A stretch of 64,000 nucleotides of DNA from a virus. The translations under genes and the position numbers were made by a program. How positions within the stretch are numbered: the stretch's first letter is position 1; each line of letters starts with the position of its first letter. Below, piece by piece: positions 7,301 to 15,256 of the stretch. The notes beneath the pieces were generated by a model that had not been told where the DNA came from, searched no databases, and worked only from the letters and a program-made list of their open reading frames with translations. The DNA lies in the IMG/VR virus record IMGVR_UViG_3300025411_000011, positions 1 to 64,000 of that record. One strand, given 5' to 3'.

Positions 7301-9760
7301 AACTGCACTACGTACAAAGTAATTTGGTGCCATTAGTAAACCAGTATTAAAGTTAATTGCTTTACCTGATTGATAACGTATGTATTTCTTGCTCATACGG
7401 ATGGCCTGTGTTGCATAAGCTGGGCCACCTGTACCTAATTGTACTCCGCCGTCGAACGGTCTATGTGAATAAAAACTATCAGGACGAGCATAAATTTGAG
7501 CAGAAACTGTACCGGTTATAACTCCTGCACCGCGAGCAGTATATGTAAATGTTGTAGGGCTTGTTACTGCCTCAACGAAGAAAGGACCATTTGCTAATGT
7601 ATTGTTGTTAGTTCCGTTTTCGCTATTTACTACAACGTTGATTGTTTCACCTGGAGTAAATCCATGCGGACTTGTTGTGTTAACTGTAATGGTAGGATTG
7701 ACGTTAACAGCTGAAAATGTACTGCTAGATCCTACTGTGGCCGATTGACTTATACTATAAGTACCTTGCTGGTATGCTGTATAAAAATTATAAGTACCTG
7801 AACCAGCACTACTGAACACATTGGATAAAGTAATAACACTACCAACAATGCCTGTAACAAATGTTGAGTTAGGAATACCAGTTCCTGACACAATTTGTCC
7901 AACTACAATATTTGTAGGACTGTTTACTGTAAAACTATATGTACCTGCTGTTCCGCCAGCAGTTAAAGTTGGACTTACTACAGGACTTGCGCCGGTAGGA
8001 GTCAATTGAATAATGATAGAAGTTGCACTAGGAACTGTAGCAGTACCAGAAGACAATCCTTGTCCAGGAGCAAGAACTCCGCTTGTCACAGAACTAACTG
8101 TTAAAACTTTTCCTGAAATTGTTCCAGCAAAACTGGCAACAGAACTAGGTGTAGTATATGTTATTGTTGGAGGAGAAATAGCTACCGCCCACAAATATCC
8201 TGTACTGTTAGTTAAGACTACGTTTGTACCAACAGTTACGTTCATTGGGCTACCAGAATACACAGCAGTAGTTTGAGTTGCTAGTACTAGTCCGTTTAAA
8301 CTGGTTGGACTAGTAAGACTTAATTGTGCATAGTTACTGTCTAAGATTGCATAAATGTAATATGTTCCAGCTAATAAGTTACCAATAGTAGTACCACTGA
8401 TACTGACTGTTTCACCTACTACCATGTTAGTAGTGCCGCCAACAGATACACCATTTAAAATATAGTTACTAAAATAAACTCCGTTGGATAACGCATTGGT
8501 ACCAGTAATTGTTGTAGTATATTGTTGTTGTAAACTAACTGTAATTTGATTACCGCTAATACCTGAAATATAATATTGTGTACCAGAAGTTAGATTGCCA
8601 AAGTTGCCGCCTCCAACAACTGCCATGTTACCACCATTAACCGTAGCAGAAGGTGTAAAATTAGACCCACCGCTGGCAAGACTTATAGTAATCGTACTGG
8701 TGTTGATAATACCAGTTATGTAATATGTGACACCATTTAATAATCCTCCGAATGGTGCTCCAGAGAATGTCACAGGCATACCGGTTACCATACCAACAGT
8801 AGTTCCAACAGAAATATAACCAGTTGATGCGTTGGTTGCAAATGCATTGGTATTGATAGTATTAAACGTGATAGGACTACCTTGAGTCATACCAGTAGTT
8901 GAGCCAAGTGTAATTTGATAAGTTACACCACTAGTTGCTGTTGCTGTTGTATTAAGGACTGCATTTATATTCGATCCACTATAAAACCCGCCCTGACGAA
9001 GTTGAATAAAGGCAGTCCAAATATTATCACCGTTAGTAAAACCTACTTTACCTTTTGCTATGTATGTAAACGATGTTGAGTTTATTATTTGATAAACAAC
9101 AAAAGATCCTTCAGCACGATCATAGCCAGTGTAAGCACTATTAAATCCTCTAATAGTGATTGGCTGCCCTACACTATATCCGTGAACACTAGCAGTGGTA
9201 ATTGTAATAACTGATTCTGATGTAGTTAGTCCACCGCCACCAGAACTTGCGTCTGTTGTTGCGGCAGTCACTGTTAAATCTGTTCCTGGAATTTCATAGA
9301 TTGCAGGAACACTACGTTGCTGACTAATGGTCAACCACTTAGTCGGTTGCATACCATACTCAAAGTCAGCATCTAATAATGATTGCGGAGAAGCAACACG
9401 TTGACGTTCAAACGCATCGGTTCCTACTTCTGGACTACGTACATATTGAAATGGCTGTTCATACAATATCTGTAATGTATCAGTTGATGCCATGCCAGTA
9501 GTTGTACCTGCTGCCAAGGTGATAATAGTAACACCGTCTGAGTTATCTAATGCGTCTGGGAAACTAATATCGTTAATACCACGTAAAAAAGAAACAGTTG
9601 TACCAGTATAAGTTGTATCTGCAAAATTATAAAGTATTGTGTTTCGTGTGGTATTTGTAATTACTAGAAACTGTTGTAGATCATATTTTCCAGGTATTTC
9701 TATTGTACCGGCGCCAGCCACTGGTGTAAAAATATATTGTCTAAGCTGTGCTTTTGCCAT
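4352..9760 (-). CDS. Large repetitive tail fibre / virion surface protein
   Basis: 1802 aa, Thr/Ser/Gly-rich with almost no Cys. Residues 1-95 form a module (FTPVAGAGTIEIPG ... TNTTRNTILY) shared with the 147-aa protein at 10588. The body has repeated beta modules of the type TxGMxxGxPIxFxG ... GxxYYIxxI ... TITIS, the same class found many times in the giant protein at 54300. A non-repetitive central block (about residues 930-1170) includes WNVDRMDG and MQWTWYGAGFIDWMMRGPEG, and is likely a folded head domain conserved in phage structural proteins. Start: ATG with GGAG 10 nt upstream and a GATAAATA late box at 9783-9790. It is the last gene of the left fibre operon. Confidence 0.75.
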   Translation of the reverse strand: MAKAQLRQYIFTPVAGAGTIEIPGKYDLQQFLVITNTTRNTILYNFADTTYTGTTVSFLRGINDISFPDALDNSDGVTIITLAAGTTTGMASTDTLQILYEQPFQYVRSPEVGTDAFERQRVASPQSLLDADFEYGMQPTKWLTISQQRSVPAIYEIPGTDLTVTAATTDASSGGGGLTTSESVITITTASVHGYSVGQPITIRGFNSAYTGYDRAEGSFVVYQIINSTSFTYIAKGKVGFTNGDNIWTAFIQLRQGGFYSGSNINAVLNTTATATSGVTYQITLGSTTGMTQGSPITFNTINTNAFATNASTGYISVGTTVGMVTGMPVTFSGAPFGGLLNGVTYYITGIINTSTITISLASGGSNFTPSATVNGGNMAVVGGGNFGNLTSGTQYYISGISGNQITVSLQQQYTTTITGTNALSNGVYFSNYILNGVSVGGTTNMVVGETVSISGTTIGNLLAGTYYIYAILDSNYAQLSLTSPTSLNGLVLATQTTAVYSGSPMNVTVGTNVVLTNSTGYLWAVAISPPTITYTTPSSVASFAGTISGKVLTVSSVTSGVLAPGQGLSSGTATVPSATSIIIQLTPTGASPVVSPTLTAGGTAGTYSFTVNSPTNIVVGQIVSGTGIPNSTFVTGIVGSVITLSNVFSSAGSGTYNFYTAYQQGTYSISQSATVGSSSTFSAVNVNPTITVNTTSPHGFTPGETINVVVNSENGTNNNTLANGPFFVEAVTSPTTFTYTARGAGVITGTVSAQIYARPDSFYSHRPFDGGVQLGTGGPAYATQAIRMSKKYIRYQSGKAINFNTGLLMAPNYFVRSAVATGQNYATGLSITVANTNGSVVITSGTYVQGQALIISNVSLNGAVGLTAGTYYIAVGGTGTSITLASSYANAMAGTAITSVTQSGSLTATAILTPVLTITTDDVDHGCQQGTSVTLSGIITTGYNGTYTVVNIIDERTLQVLANQTLGAPTGLIGAAIGDPCLLSLNNWYGAVVRSGTYDEQNGVFFQYDGQVVSVVKRSSTFQLAGTFSVVIGSGQVIGVNTRFTSQLFVGDKIVIRGMSHTVIQVVSDTLMYINPQWRGYSNAQGIKGTKTVDRIIPQNQWNVDRMDGSNSIYNPSGYQIIPTKMQMVAMQWTWYGAGFIDWMMRGPEGKYVTVHRLRNNNLNNEAWMRAGNMPVRYEVQNEGARSFIVGSSPLGVSDTTVTVFDSTYFPLPTLTACTIYIDNELITYKGKINTQATATSATGNTVTVGSTTNMAVGQPIVFMSYNSNTNNLGNIQVNTTYYVNTVIDGATITLATSLANVGVTVMTQVNAAATGTVTSLTINALTGLTRAVTIVPWASGGYRTFTAGAAASHAVQTGVVLVNGCASPIVSHWGAAFIEDGGFDADRSYIFNYQVTNVPLTTKKTTAFAIRLAPSVSNALSGDLGARELINRASFLLQQLESSSGSGGTNAAIVVEGVINPSNFPALTNVSFNSLNSAVNPTGQPSFSQVASGTSIIFSNAVNNYLVCPIYVPAGTSAIPLIGNPTSTTVQVGDDVYFPTSTASLYGLTKVSSLVTTSAGITATISNTTTCSFTANFAGNVMTITAVGSGTVTIGMLLTGTSLGSGTYITNNITGTGSGVGTWGVSVTQTIGNVTVTGTAVIMTVTGTPSGVVTVGSLLAGGSVSANTYIIANGSGTGGAGTYYVNVSQNTTTATTAIYYGITINQALLAPVILYGGTGTTVQCSRGTYALPGETVFSYINSPANKDALDLSNLKELTNTPIGGRGTYPNGCDTLFINAYITQGAPISTNLVLRWGEAQA

Positions 9761-9782
9761 TCAAATCTCCGTATCTTGTTTA

Positions 9783-9790
9783 TATTTATC
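9783..9790 (-). promoter_or_regulatory. T4-type late promoter for the 1802-aa fibre
   Basis: GATAAATA on the minus strand, followed by a leader containing GGAG before the ATG at 9760. This is the leadered class of late promoter. Confidence 0.6.
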
Positions 9791-9831
9791 AAACCCATAC
9801 TAGCACATAATATTGTTAAGGTCACAAAAAA

Positions 9832-9850
9832 ACCCGTAACTAGTACGGGT
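9832..9850 (-). terminator. Terminator after the 234-aa structural gene
   Basis: ACCCGTA / TACGGGT stem with a 5-nt loop, followed on the minus strand by seven T. It lies between the 9871 gene and the late promoter of the next gene. Confidence 0.8.
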
Positions 9851-9870
9851 ATTTTGTTTAGTCTAATTAA

Positions 9871-10575
9871 TTAAACTGGAACTTCTTCCCACAATAAACG
9901 ACCAGCAAAGCTGAATGATGTTGTAGCCGCTGTGTTGTATAAAGCTAGTACGCCACCTGGTGGAATAATTAATTGTCCATCAAAGTTTTGTACGCTTGTT
10001 AATCCTGGAGCAACTGATGTGTTGGCAATAGTACCAAGCTGTATTGCTCCGCCACTTTGGAAGTCAGCAACTTCTAAAGCTGTCAATGGGTTAGTTAAAC
10101 CAGTAAGAGCAGTAGCGCCGGCAAAACCTTTAGTTTGTGAACCAGCTTGTGTCAATGTCTTGCTGTTGAATGGTGCTAGACCAGTTGAAATTGCACTGTT
10201 ACCTGTACCTACATACCAAACTAATGCACCAAATGGTGTTGGTGTTGTTACAGTATTATAAAATGCTGAAAATTGAGCTTGTGTCAAAACAGCGTTAACA
10301 CCTGAAGTTACCGGGTTCCAAATACCTAGCATTGGAGTACCTGTTGCGGCTGTTGCTAGTGTAGCTGAACCACCTGTTGCAGTACCGTGTGTCGATGAAC
10401 CTGCAATAATAGCAGTTGTACCAGTTCTAAATGTGTTACCACGGTATGTCTGCTCATAAAAACGATCATGTAATTCTGTTACGATTACATCGCCTAATTG
10501 TCCTTGACGGATTGCTGGGGTAGCGCCTGGTTGGTTTGAACCAGCTGGTGCGCCTACTTGTCCTTGAATTAACAT
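9871..10575 (-). CDS. Virion structural protein, fibre-locus
   Basis: 234 aa, Ala/Thr/Gly-rich. The N-terminus (MLIQGQVGAP ... RQGQLGDVIVTELHDRFYEQTYRG) resembles the start of short fibre-associated virion proteins of T4-like phages. The C-terminus (IIPPGGVLALYNTAATTSFSFAGRLLWEEV) is a beta-sandwich-like ending also common there. The exact role is not recognised. The ribosome site TAAGGAG is 11 nt before the ATG. It follows the 147-aa gene by 12 nt in the same operon and is followed by a terminator. Confidence 0.65.
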   Translation of the reverse strand: MLIQGQVGAPAGSNQPGATPAIRQGQLGDVIVTELHDRFYEQTYRGNTFRTGTTAIIAGSSTHGTATGGSATLATAATGTPMLGIWNPVTSGVNAVLTQAQFSAFYNTVTTPTPFGALVWYVGTGNSAISTGLAPFNSKTLTQAGSQTKGFAGATALTGLTNPLTALEVADFQSGGAIQLGTIANTSVAPGLTSVQNFDGQLIIPPGGVLALYNTAATTSFSFAGRLLWEEVPV

Positions 10576-10587
10576 TCTTAAATCTCC

Positions 10588-11031
10588 TTAATTGATCGGG
10601 TTATTATTGACAGAGTTTACGTCATTACGTAACCCGTCTATATCGTCATTAATATTTAGCCCCTGTGCTAAAATTACGTTCATTACTCTTAGTTCTTGTA
10701 GAATCTGATCCAGCGATTCCTGCATTTTTTGGGCTTGTCCGCCGTATTCTGCTAAGAAATTACTTTCAAAACCAGGAGCAGTATCATAATAAACGTTTAG
10801 TTTATCAGTTGAGCTAAATGTACTAGTATTAAGTGTCAGCGTAACTATTGATCCACTTGCTGTAGCACCTAAGCCAGGAGCACCGGCAACATATAAAGGA
10901 GTGTTTTGTGTAGTATCGATTACACCATACAATTTACTGAAACTGAATCCAGGGTAGTTTGTAAAGTTTAATGTACCAACTCCGCCAGCACCTGGTGTAA
11001 AAATTGGTTGAAAATTTAATAGTTGTTTCAT
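10588..11031 (-). CDS. Short fibre-associated protein with shared N-terminal module
   Basis: 147 aa. Residues 1-100 form a beta module (FTPGAGGVGTLNF ... DTTQNTPLY ... STDKLNVYYD) that matches the N-terminal module of the 1802-aa fibre. Residues 105-147 are helical with heptads (MQESLDQILQELRVM ... IDGLRNDVNSV), suggesting a trimerising or docking coiled coil. This could be an adaptor that competes for, or shares, an attachment site with the large fibre. Ribosome site TAAGGAC precedes the ATG. Confidence 0.65.
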   Translation of the reverse strand: MKQLLNFQPIFTPGAGGVGTLNFTNYPGFSFSKLYGVIDTTQNTPLYVAGAPGLGATASGSIVTLTLNTSTFSSTDKLNVYYDTAPGFESNFLAEYGGQAQKMQESLDQILQELRVMNVILAQGLNINDDIDGLRNDVNSVNNNPIN

Positions 11032-11039
11032 ATTTGTCC

Positions 11040-12593
11040 TTAGAACGCCAGCTGATAAGTTAATACAGTAGTTATGGTAGGAATGGCAACACCGTTAGAA
11101 GTTAACGATCCACCGAATGCAACACTACCACCACTTGCACCAATATTTATCGCTTGTGCTCCGGCGAATAAATTAACTGTACCAGAAGTAACGTTTGTAG
11201 TTATAGTTGCAGTACCGGTTGTTCCGTTTCCTAATAAACTCAATGTTGTGTTTCCAGTATTTGCTCCAATATAAGTTGTGGTGCCTGCACCACCGATATT
11301 CATAGTAGTTGCCGCACCAAATGCATTTACAGTGGTAGCGTTGGTATTGAATAATGTCACAGTGCCAGTACTTGCAGTTGTTATAGTTGGGTTAGTGAAG
11401 TTCAACGCACCATTAACTGCCAACTGCATTTGTTGTACACCATTGTTGTAAAAACTCAACGGCAAATATGTTCCACTTCCATTTATTCCAGACACTAACT
11501 GCACATCGGTTGTACCATTGGTAGCAATTAAAATTTTGCTAGCATTAGTCGGACTACTGTTGTTTAATGCTTGCCAGCTAGCGGCTCCACTAGTACCGTT
11601 TGGTACAGCATAGATACCAGTTGATGCGTTAGTAGTTTTAGTAGTAAATAGTGTTCGGTTAGCAAATGTGGCATTATCAAAATCGCCGGTAATAACTGCA
11701 CTAGTGCCTAATGTTAAACTTGTCAGTGTTCCTACGCTAGTTAAACTAGATGACACAATCGTGTTAGGTAACGAAGTTCCGGTGATGTTTGCACTCGATA
11801 TAGTTCCATTGATTGGATTAGTTACTGATAATGAAGTAGCAGTTAAACTAGTTATGTTGCCAAGTGTAGTGATACCAGCCGCACTAGTGATTGTAGTAGG
11901 TAAAGCTGATCCAGTGATACCACTAGCCGCAACACCTGCCGCAGTAGTAACTGTTCCATTAATTGTCCCGCCTACAGTTAAATTTCCGCTCACTGTTAAA
12001 CTTGTTAGTGTACCAAGACTAGTAATATTTGGCTGAGAAGCATTAGTAACAGTTGCGGCTGTACCGGCAGATCCTACAGTTCCCCATACAAATGCACTTC
12101 CACTCCAACTTAAATATGTACTGCTGACAGCTGGTGCAGTTACATAAGCAATCGTTCCTGAACCTGTTTGATAAACTAATTGATTCGATGCACCACCTGC
12201 TAGCGTAGTTGCTGTACCGGCATTCACTGAATTGACAGCATTGGTAGCATTAGAAACCGTGCCACTGACATTCGATGCACTAATTGTTCCACTAATTGTA
12301 CCAGTGACAGCTAAATTTCCAGTAACAGATAATCCATGCAATGTGCCAACACTGGTTAAACTTGAGTTAACTACGTTAGGTGGTAATGTTGTTCCTGTTA
12401 ATGCACTTGATGGTGTTGGGGTAGATAATAGGGTAGGATAAGAAAGAGTATTCCACGGAGTAATGCCGTCACCGAATTTCCATTTAAGTGTATCTTGTTC
12501 GATTCCTGTTTCACCTGCACCTAATATTGGATTGACTGCGGTCCAATTGGCCGCTGTATCTCTTCTTAATAAAATTTGTGTTAATGTTGTCAT
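11040..12593 (-). CDS. Tail fibre with Mtd-type N-terminal domain
   Basis: 517 aa. The N-terminus (LLRRDTAANWTAVNPILGAGE ... WKFGDGITPWNTL) is the well-known N-terminal domain of phage receptor-binding and tropism-determinant-like fibres. The rest is built from repeats of the type TSLGTLTSLTVSGNLTVGGTINGT, which form extended trimeric beta fibres. The C-terminal end (GGSLTSNGVAIPTITTVLTYQLAF) is short and may be the tip. Ribosome site GTAAGGAT precedes the ATG. It lies between two shorter fibre genes in one operon. Confidence 0.75.
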   Translation of the reverse strand: MTTLTQILLRRDTAANWTAVNPILGAGETGIEQDTLKWKFGDGITPWNTLSYPTLLSTPTPSSALTGTTLPPNVVNSSLTSVGTLHGLSVTGNLAVTGTISGTISASNVSGTVSNATNAVNSVNAGTATTLAGGASNQLVYQTGSGTIAYVTAPAVSSTYLSWSGSAFVWGTVGSAGTAATVTNASQPNITSLGTLTSLTVSGNLTVGGTINGTVTTAAGVAASGITGSALPTTITSAAGITTLGNITSLTATSLSVTNPINGTISSANITGTSLPNTIVSSSLTSVGTLTSLTLGTSAVITGDFDNATFANRTLFTTKTTNASTGIYAVPNGTSGAASWQALNNSSPTNASKILIATNGTTDVQLVSGINGSGTYLPLSFYNNGVQQMQLAVNGALNFTNPTITTASTGTVTLFNTNATTVNAFGAATTMNIGGAGTTTYIGANTGNTTLSLLGNGTTGTATITTNVTSGTVNLFAGAQAINIGASGGSVAFGGSLTSNGVAIPTITTVLTYQLAF

Positions 12594-12602
12594 TCCAAAT
12601 CC

Positions 12603-13310
12603 TTACGCCATTGCCGCGGCCAATGCCAGCGCCAAAGATCGAATAGTTGTATTACCAATTTTAAGATTGGCAAAAGTAGGTGTTGCTGTAGTTCTTAAAT
12701 CTTGAGAACTATTAATAGTTACTGTTGTGCCACTCACACCGACTGAGATTCCGCTAGTACTAGCAAATGTCAAACTACCACCAGCTGTATTAAAAGAAAC
12801 AGGAGAACCTGATGTTCCTGTAATGGATAGTGTTGCATTAGCTGTTGGAAGATATGTAGTTAATGCAGATGTAATAGCACTATTTCTATTAGTGACTTCT
12901 GTACTTACAGCACTAGAAATAGCAGTATTTCTATTAGTAACTTCTGTACTTACAGCACTAGAGATAGCAGTATTCATACCAGTTGTGGTAGTATAACTGC
13001 TTAAACTAGTACTTAAACTAGTATTAGTTACATACGACTGTAATGTAGTTGTTAACGCTGTTGTAAGAACATAATTAGATAAAATCGTATTTAAATTAGT
13101 TGTAGTGGTATAATTCTGTAAGGCTGTTGTAACGGCATTATTTGCATAAGTTTGAGTAGCCATAGGATAGCCACCAACAGTTGATCCATCCATCAAACGG
13201 ATTGTTTGATTAGTTACATCGTAAACTATGTCCCCGCGGTCATAGGCTAGTTTTGCTAAATTAACAGCGTCATACCCGTATAGTTTAACCGAGTGTTGGG
13301 TTTTGCTCAT
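12603..13310 (-). CDS. Short tail fibre with coiled coil and tandem repeat
   Basis: 235 aa. The N-terminus (GDIVYDVTNQTIRLMDGSTVGG) is of the same general fibre-docking type as the neighbouring gene. Residues 55-150 have regular L/Y/T spacing typical of a trimeric helical stalk, including two near-perfect 15-residue repeats (AISSAVSTEVTNRN plus S/T). The C-terminus (TPTFANLKIGNTTIRSLALALAAAMA) is a common fibre ending. It is the first gene of the left fibre operon, with a late box 23 nt upstream of the ATG and an AAGGAC ribosome site between. Confidence 0.7.
   Translation of the reverse strand: MSKTQHSVKLYGYDAVNLAKLAYDRGDIVYDVTNQTIRLMDGSTVGGYPMATQTYANNAVTTALQNYTTTTNLNTILSNYVLTTALTTTLQSYVTNTSLSTSLSSYTTTTGMNTAISSAVSTEVTNRNTAISSAVSTEVTNRNSAITSALTTYLPTANATLSITGTSGSPVSFNTAGGSLTFASTSGISVGVSGTTVTINSSQDLRTTATPTFANLKIGNTTIRSLALALAAAMA
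12880..12975. repeat. In-frame tandem 45-bp repeat in fibre gene
   Basis: Two near-identical 45-bp units encode the repeated 15-residue stalk segment of the 12603 fibre; a third unit has diverged. The unit length is a multiple of 3, so gain or loss would change stalk length without a frameshift. Confidence 0.6.
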
Positions 13311-13332
13311 AAATACCAGTCCTTATAACTAG

Positions 13333-13340
13333 TATTTACC
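13333..13340 (-). promoter_or_regulatory. Late promoter of the left fibre operon
   Basis: GGTAAATA on the minus strand followed by CTAG and a leader with AAGGAC before the ATG at 13310. Confidence 0.5.
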
Positions 13341-13344
13341 GTTT

Positions 13345-13788
13345 TTACTCTTTGTGGTAATATTGATAATTAACGGTGGTTTCGTTTTCTTTATGCACAG
13401 TTGCACCATTTTTTAAGTGAAAACGACGAGCCATAGGTGTTTGCGGACTTAAGGTAACAATATTTTTAACATCTTTGTATTCGCCTAAAATCCATTCAGC
13501 GGCTCTTTTTAACAGTTCTGCACCGGCACCGGGTGCATAACTCCATATGGTATAAAATACTGCTGTATCTTTAGTCTTGTCCATATTGATTAAATCTTCT
13601 TCAGTTGTAGGAATATCTTTAAGCCATTGCAAACAAGTAGCGGCTAGGATTTCTTCCCCTGCTTTTAAGATTAAAATTTCAGCGGCATCATTAATGCGTT
13701 GCTCTAATGGAATATGAGGACGTACTGGATCATCTTTAACTACACGAGTTAAAGGGTCTGCGGTTGAGCGTAGATGATATAGTTCCAT
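13345..13788 (-). CDS. GNAT-like N-acetyltransferase
   Basis: 147 aa. The central strand-turn-helix (FYTIWSYAPGAGAELLKRAAEWI) and the following NIVTLSPQTPMARRFHLKNGATV match the acetyl-CoA-binding core and C-terminal half of GNAT folds seen in T4-like phages. The classical Q/RxxGxG/A loop is present only loosely as APGAGAE. Substrate unknown. The gene lies between the helicase gene and the left fibre operon, with a short gap to each. No clear ribosome site is visible. Confidence 0.6.
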   Translation of the reverse strand: MELYHLRSTADPLTRVVKDDPVRPHIPLEQRINDAAEILILKAGEEILAATCLQWLKDIPTTEEDLINMDKTKDTAVFYTIWSYAPGAGAELLKRAAEWILGEYKDVKNIVTLSPQTPMARRFHLKNGATVHKENETTVNYQYYHKE

Positions 13789-13822
13789 TATATACGTACT
13801 TATCTATTCTGTCTAAAAACCA

Positions 13823-15241
13823 TCAAATATCATCAGACGGAAGATTATTCAATAGGTCTCTTAATTTACTACTTGCAACTTCTGCACGAACTTTTGGTAC
13901 AGCAAGTCCATCTGTTGGGTTTTCTTGAGCTACCGTTTGACGATTCTTAATAGTGTTAAGTAATGCACTGCCAGCACTTTGACTGTTGTTATTTCCATAA
14001 CTATCTTCCTCGGATAGGTCGCTGATACGCAAACTGTCAATATTGAACTCCAAGTCAATCTTTTGACCAACACCGCTTGAACTACGTGTCTTCATCAGCT
14101 GAATTTGATAGCGACCACGCTCACGCATAGCACGACTTGTAAAGATACCAAACACATTATCTGCTGTCTGAATCTTACTCAATCCACCTGAAATATGACT
14201 GTGATCAAACTCAACTTCTTCCACAGCACCGCGATTTAACTGTGCCGCAGTAACAAACACACAGTTCTTTTCCATAGCTAAATTGCGTAATTCTTCTGAC
14301 ACATATTTGTCTTTGACAAACAAGTTTTCAGCACTAATTTTCTTACCCATAGGCATTAACAAGTCCAAATAGTCAACTAACAACACATCGACTCTACGTC
14401 CTAATTTAATTTCATATTCTTTCAAATACGCCCGAATATCGTTTGTAGTTTTACCGCTTGGCATATATTTGATCTGATATGTACCAGACTTCTTACCTAC
14501 CATTTTGACCTTCATTTCAACATCATCTAAGTTCTTAAACACATCCTTAGTAGCCATACCTGTTACCATTGCATCCATACGCATAGCAACGAGTTCTTCT
14601 GAAAGTTCTAGGGTTAAGTAAACTACATTCATGCCTTTTTCTGCAAAGTTGATACCTAAGTTTGCTAAGAATAACGACTTGCCTGCTCCTGATCCGCCTG
14701 CAAAAATATTCAACTCACCACGATTAAATCCGCCGAATAATTTGTCATCGACTGCTTTCCAGCCAGTCGATACTTGACCATTTTTGTCTTTAATCTTCAT
14801 CAAACGTGTGCGAGGATCCAGCCAGTAATCTGTACCTAAATCTCTCTGCAGACCAATTTGTACCGCTAACTTGATCTTTTCTTCAACACTACCGTATTCA
14901 CCTTTTTCTAACAAATCGGCGCTTTCTAAGATTGCTTTTTCCAAACCTTTATGTCGAATGAATGTTTCAAAATCATTAAGTAGCCAGTCATAGTGTTCAT
15001 CACGCAAATCATGTGGCACTTTAAAATTGCTACCAGTGGCGGCATTGATAATCTCTTCTGTGGGCACTACAGAATGTTCTTCAATGTACTGATGCATAAA
15101 TTCAGCCGCCGGCTGCAATCTACGATCAAACAATGTATGATCAAAAATGCCCTGACATCTACTAAACGTGGCGGCATCTGCCAACATCATTTCTAGATAT
15201 ACTTTTTGTATATCATATCCGTAATCTGTATTTTGTTTCAT
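13823..15241 (-). CDS. 41: Replicative DNA helicase, gp41/DnaB-like
   Basis: 472 aa, close to T4 gp41 in length. It has Walker A GGSGAGKS at about residues 182-189, the RecA-fold strand VLLVDYLDLL (Walker B) and a downstream AAQLNRGAVEE motif (sensor-like Gln/Asn), typical of the hexameric DnaB family. It would unwind the fork ahead of the phage polymerase together with the primase encoded two genes upstream. Start: ATG at 15241 lies only 5 nt after a TATAAT box and has no ribosome site, so the message may be leaderless. It follows the carbamoyltransferase gene closely. Confidence 0.9.
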   Translation of the reverse strand: MKQNTDYGYDIQKVYLEMMLADAATFSRCQGIFDHTLFDRRLQPAAEFMHQYIEEHSVVPTEEIINAATGSNFKVPHDLRDEHYDWLLNDFETFIRHKGLEKAILESADLLEKGEYGSVEEKIKLAVQIGLQRDLGTDYWLDPRTRLMKIKDKNGQVSTGWKAVDDKLFGGFNRGELNIFAGGSGAGKSLFLANLGINFAEKGMNVVYLTLELSEELVAMRMDAMVTGMATKDVFKNLDDVEMKVKMVGKKSGTYQIKYMPSGKTTNDIRAYLKEYEIKLGRRVDVLLVDYLDLLMPMGKKISAENLFVKDKYVSEELRNLAMEKNCVFVTAAQLNRGAVEEVEFDHSHISGGLSKIQTADNVFGIFTSRAMRERGRYQIQLMKTRSSSGVGQKIDLEFNIDSLRISDLSEEDSYGNNNSQSAGSALLNTIKNRQTVAQENPTDGLAVPKVRAEVASSKLRDLLNNLPSDDI

Positions 15242-15246
15242 ATTGT

Positions 15247-15252
15247 ATTATA
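15247..15252 (-). promoter_or_regulatory. -10 element close to helicase start
   Basis: TATAAT on the minus strand, then ACAAT, then the ATG at 15241. No convincing -35. This spacing would start the RNA at or next to the start codon. Confidence 0.4.
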
Positions 15253-15256
15253 CACT

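Noticed and set aside
4737-8276. Several rightward open frames inside the 1802-aa fibre
   Set aside because: They are Val/Pro/Thr-rich complements of the repetitive Thr/Gly/Asn codons and have no ribosome sites. The same applies to those inside the 54300-64000 and 9871-13310 genes.
12880-12975. CRISPR-like array
   Set aside because: The units are adjacent, without spacers, and encode a fibre stalk in frame. The 29499 repeat is likewise coding.
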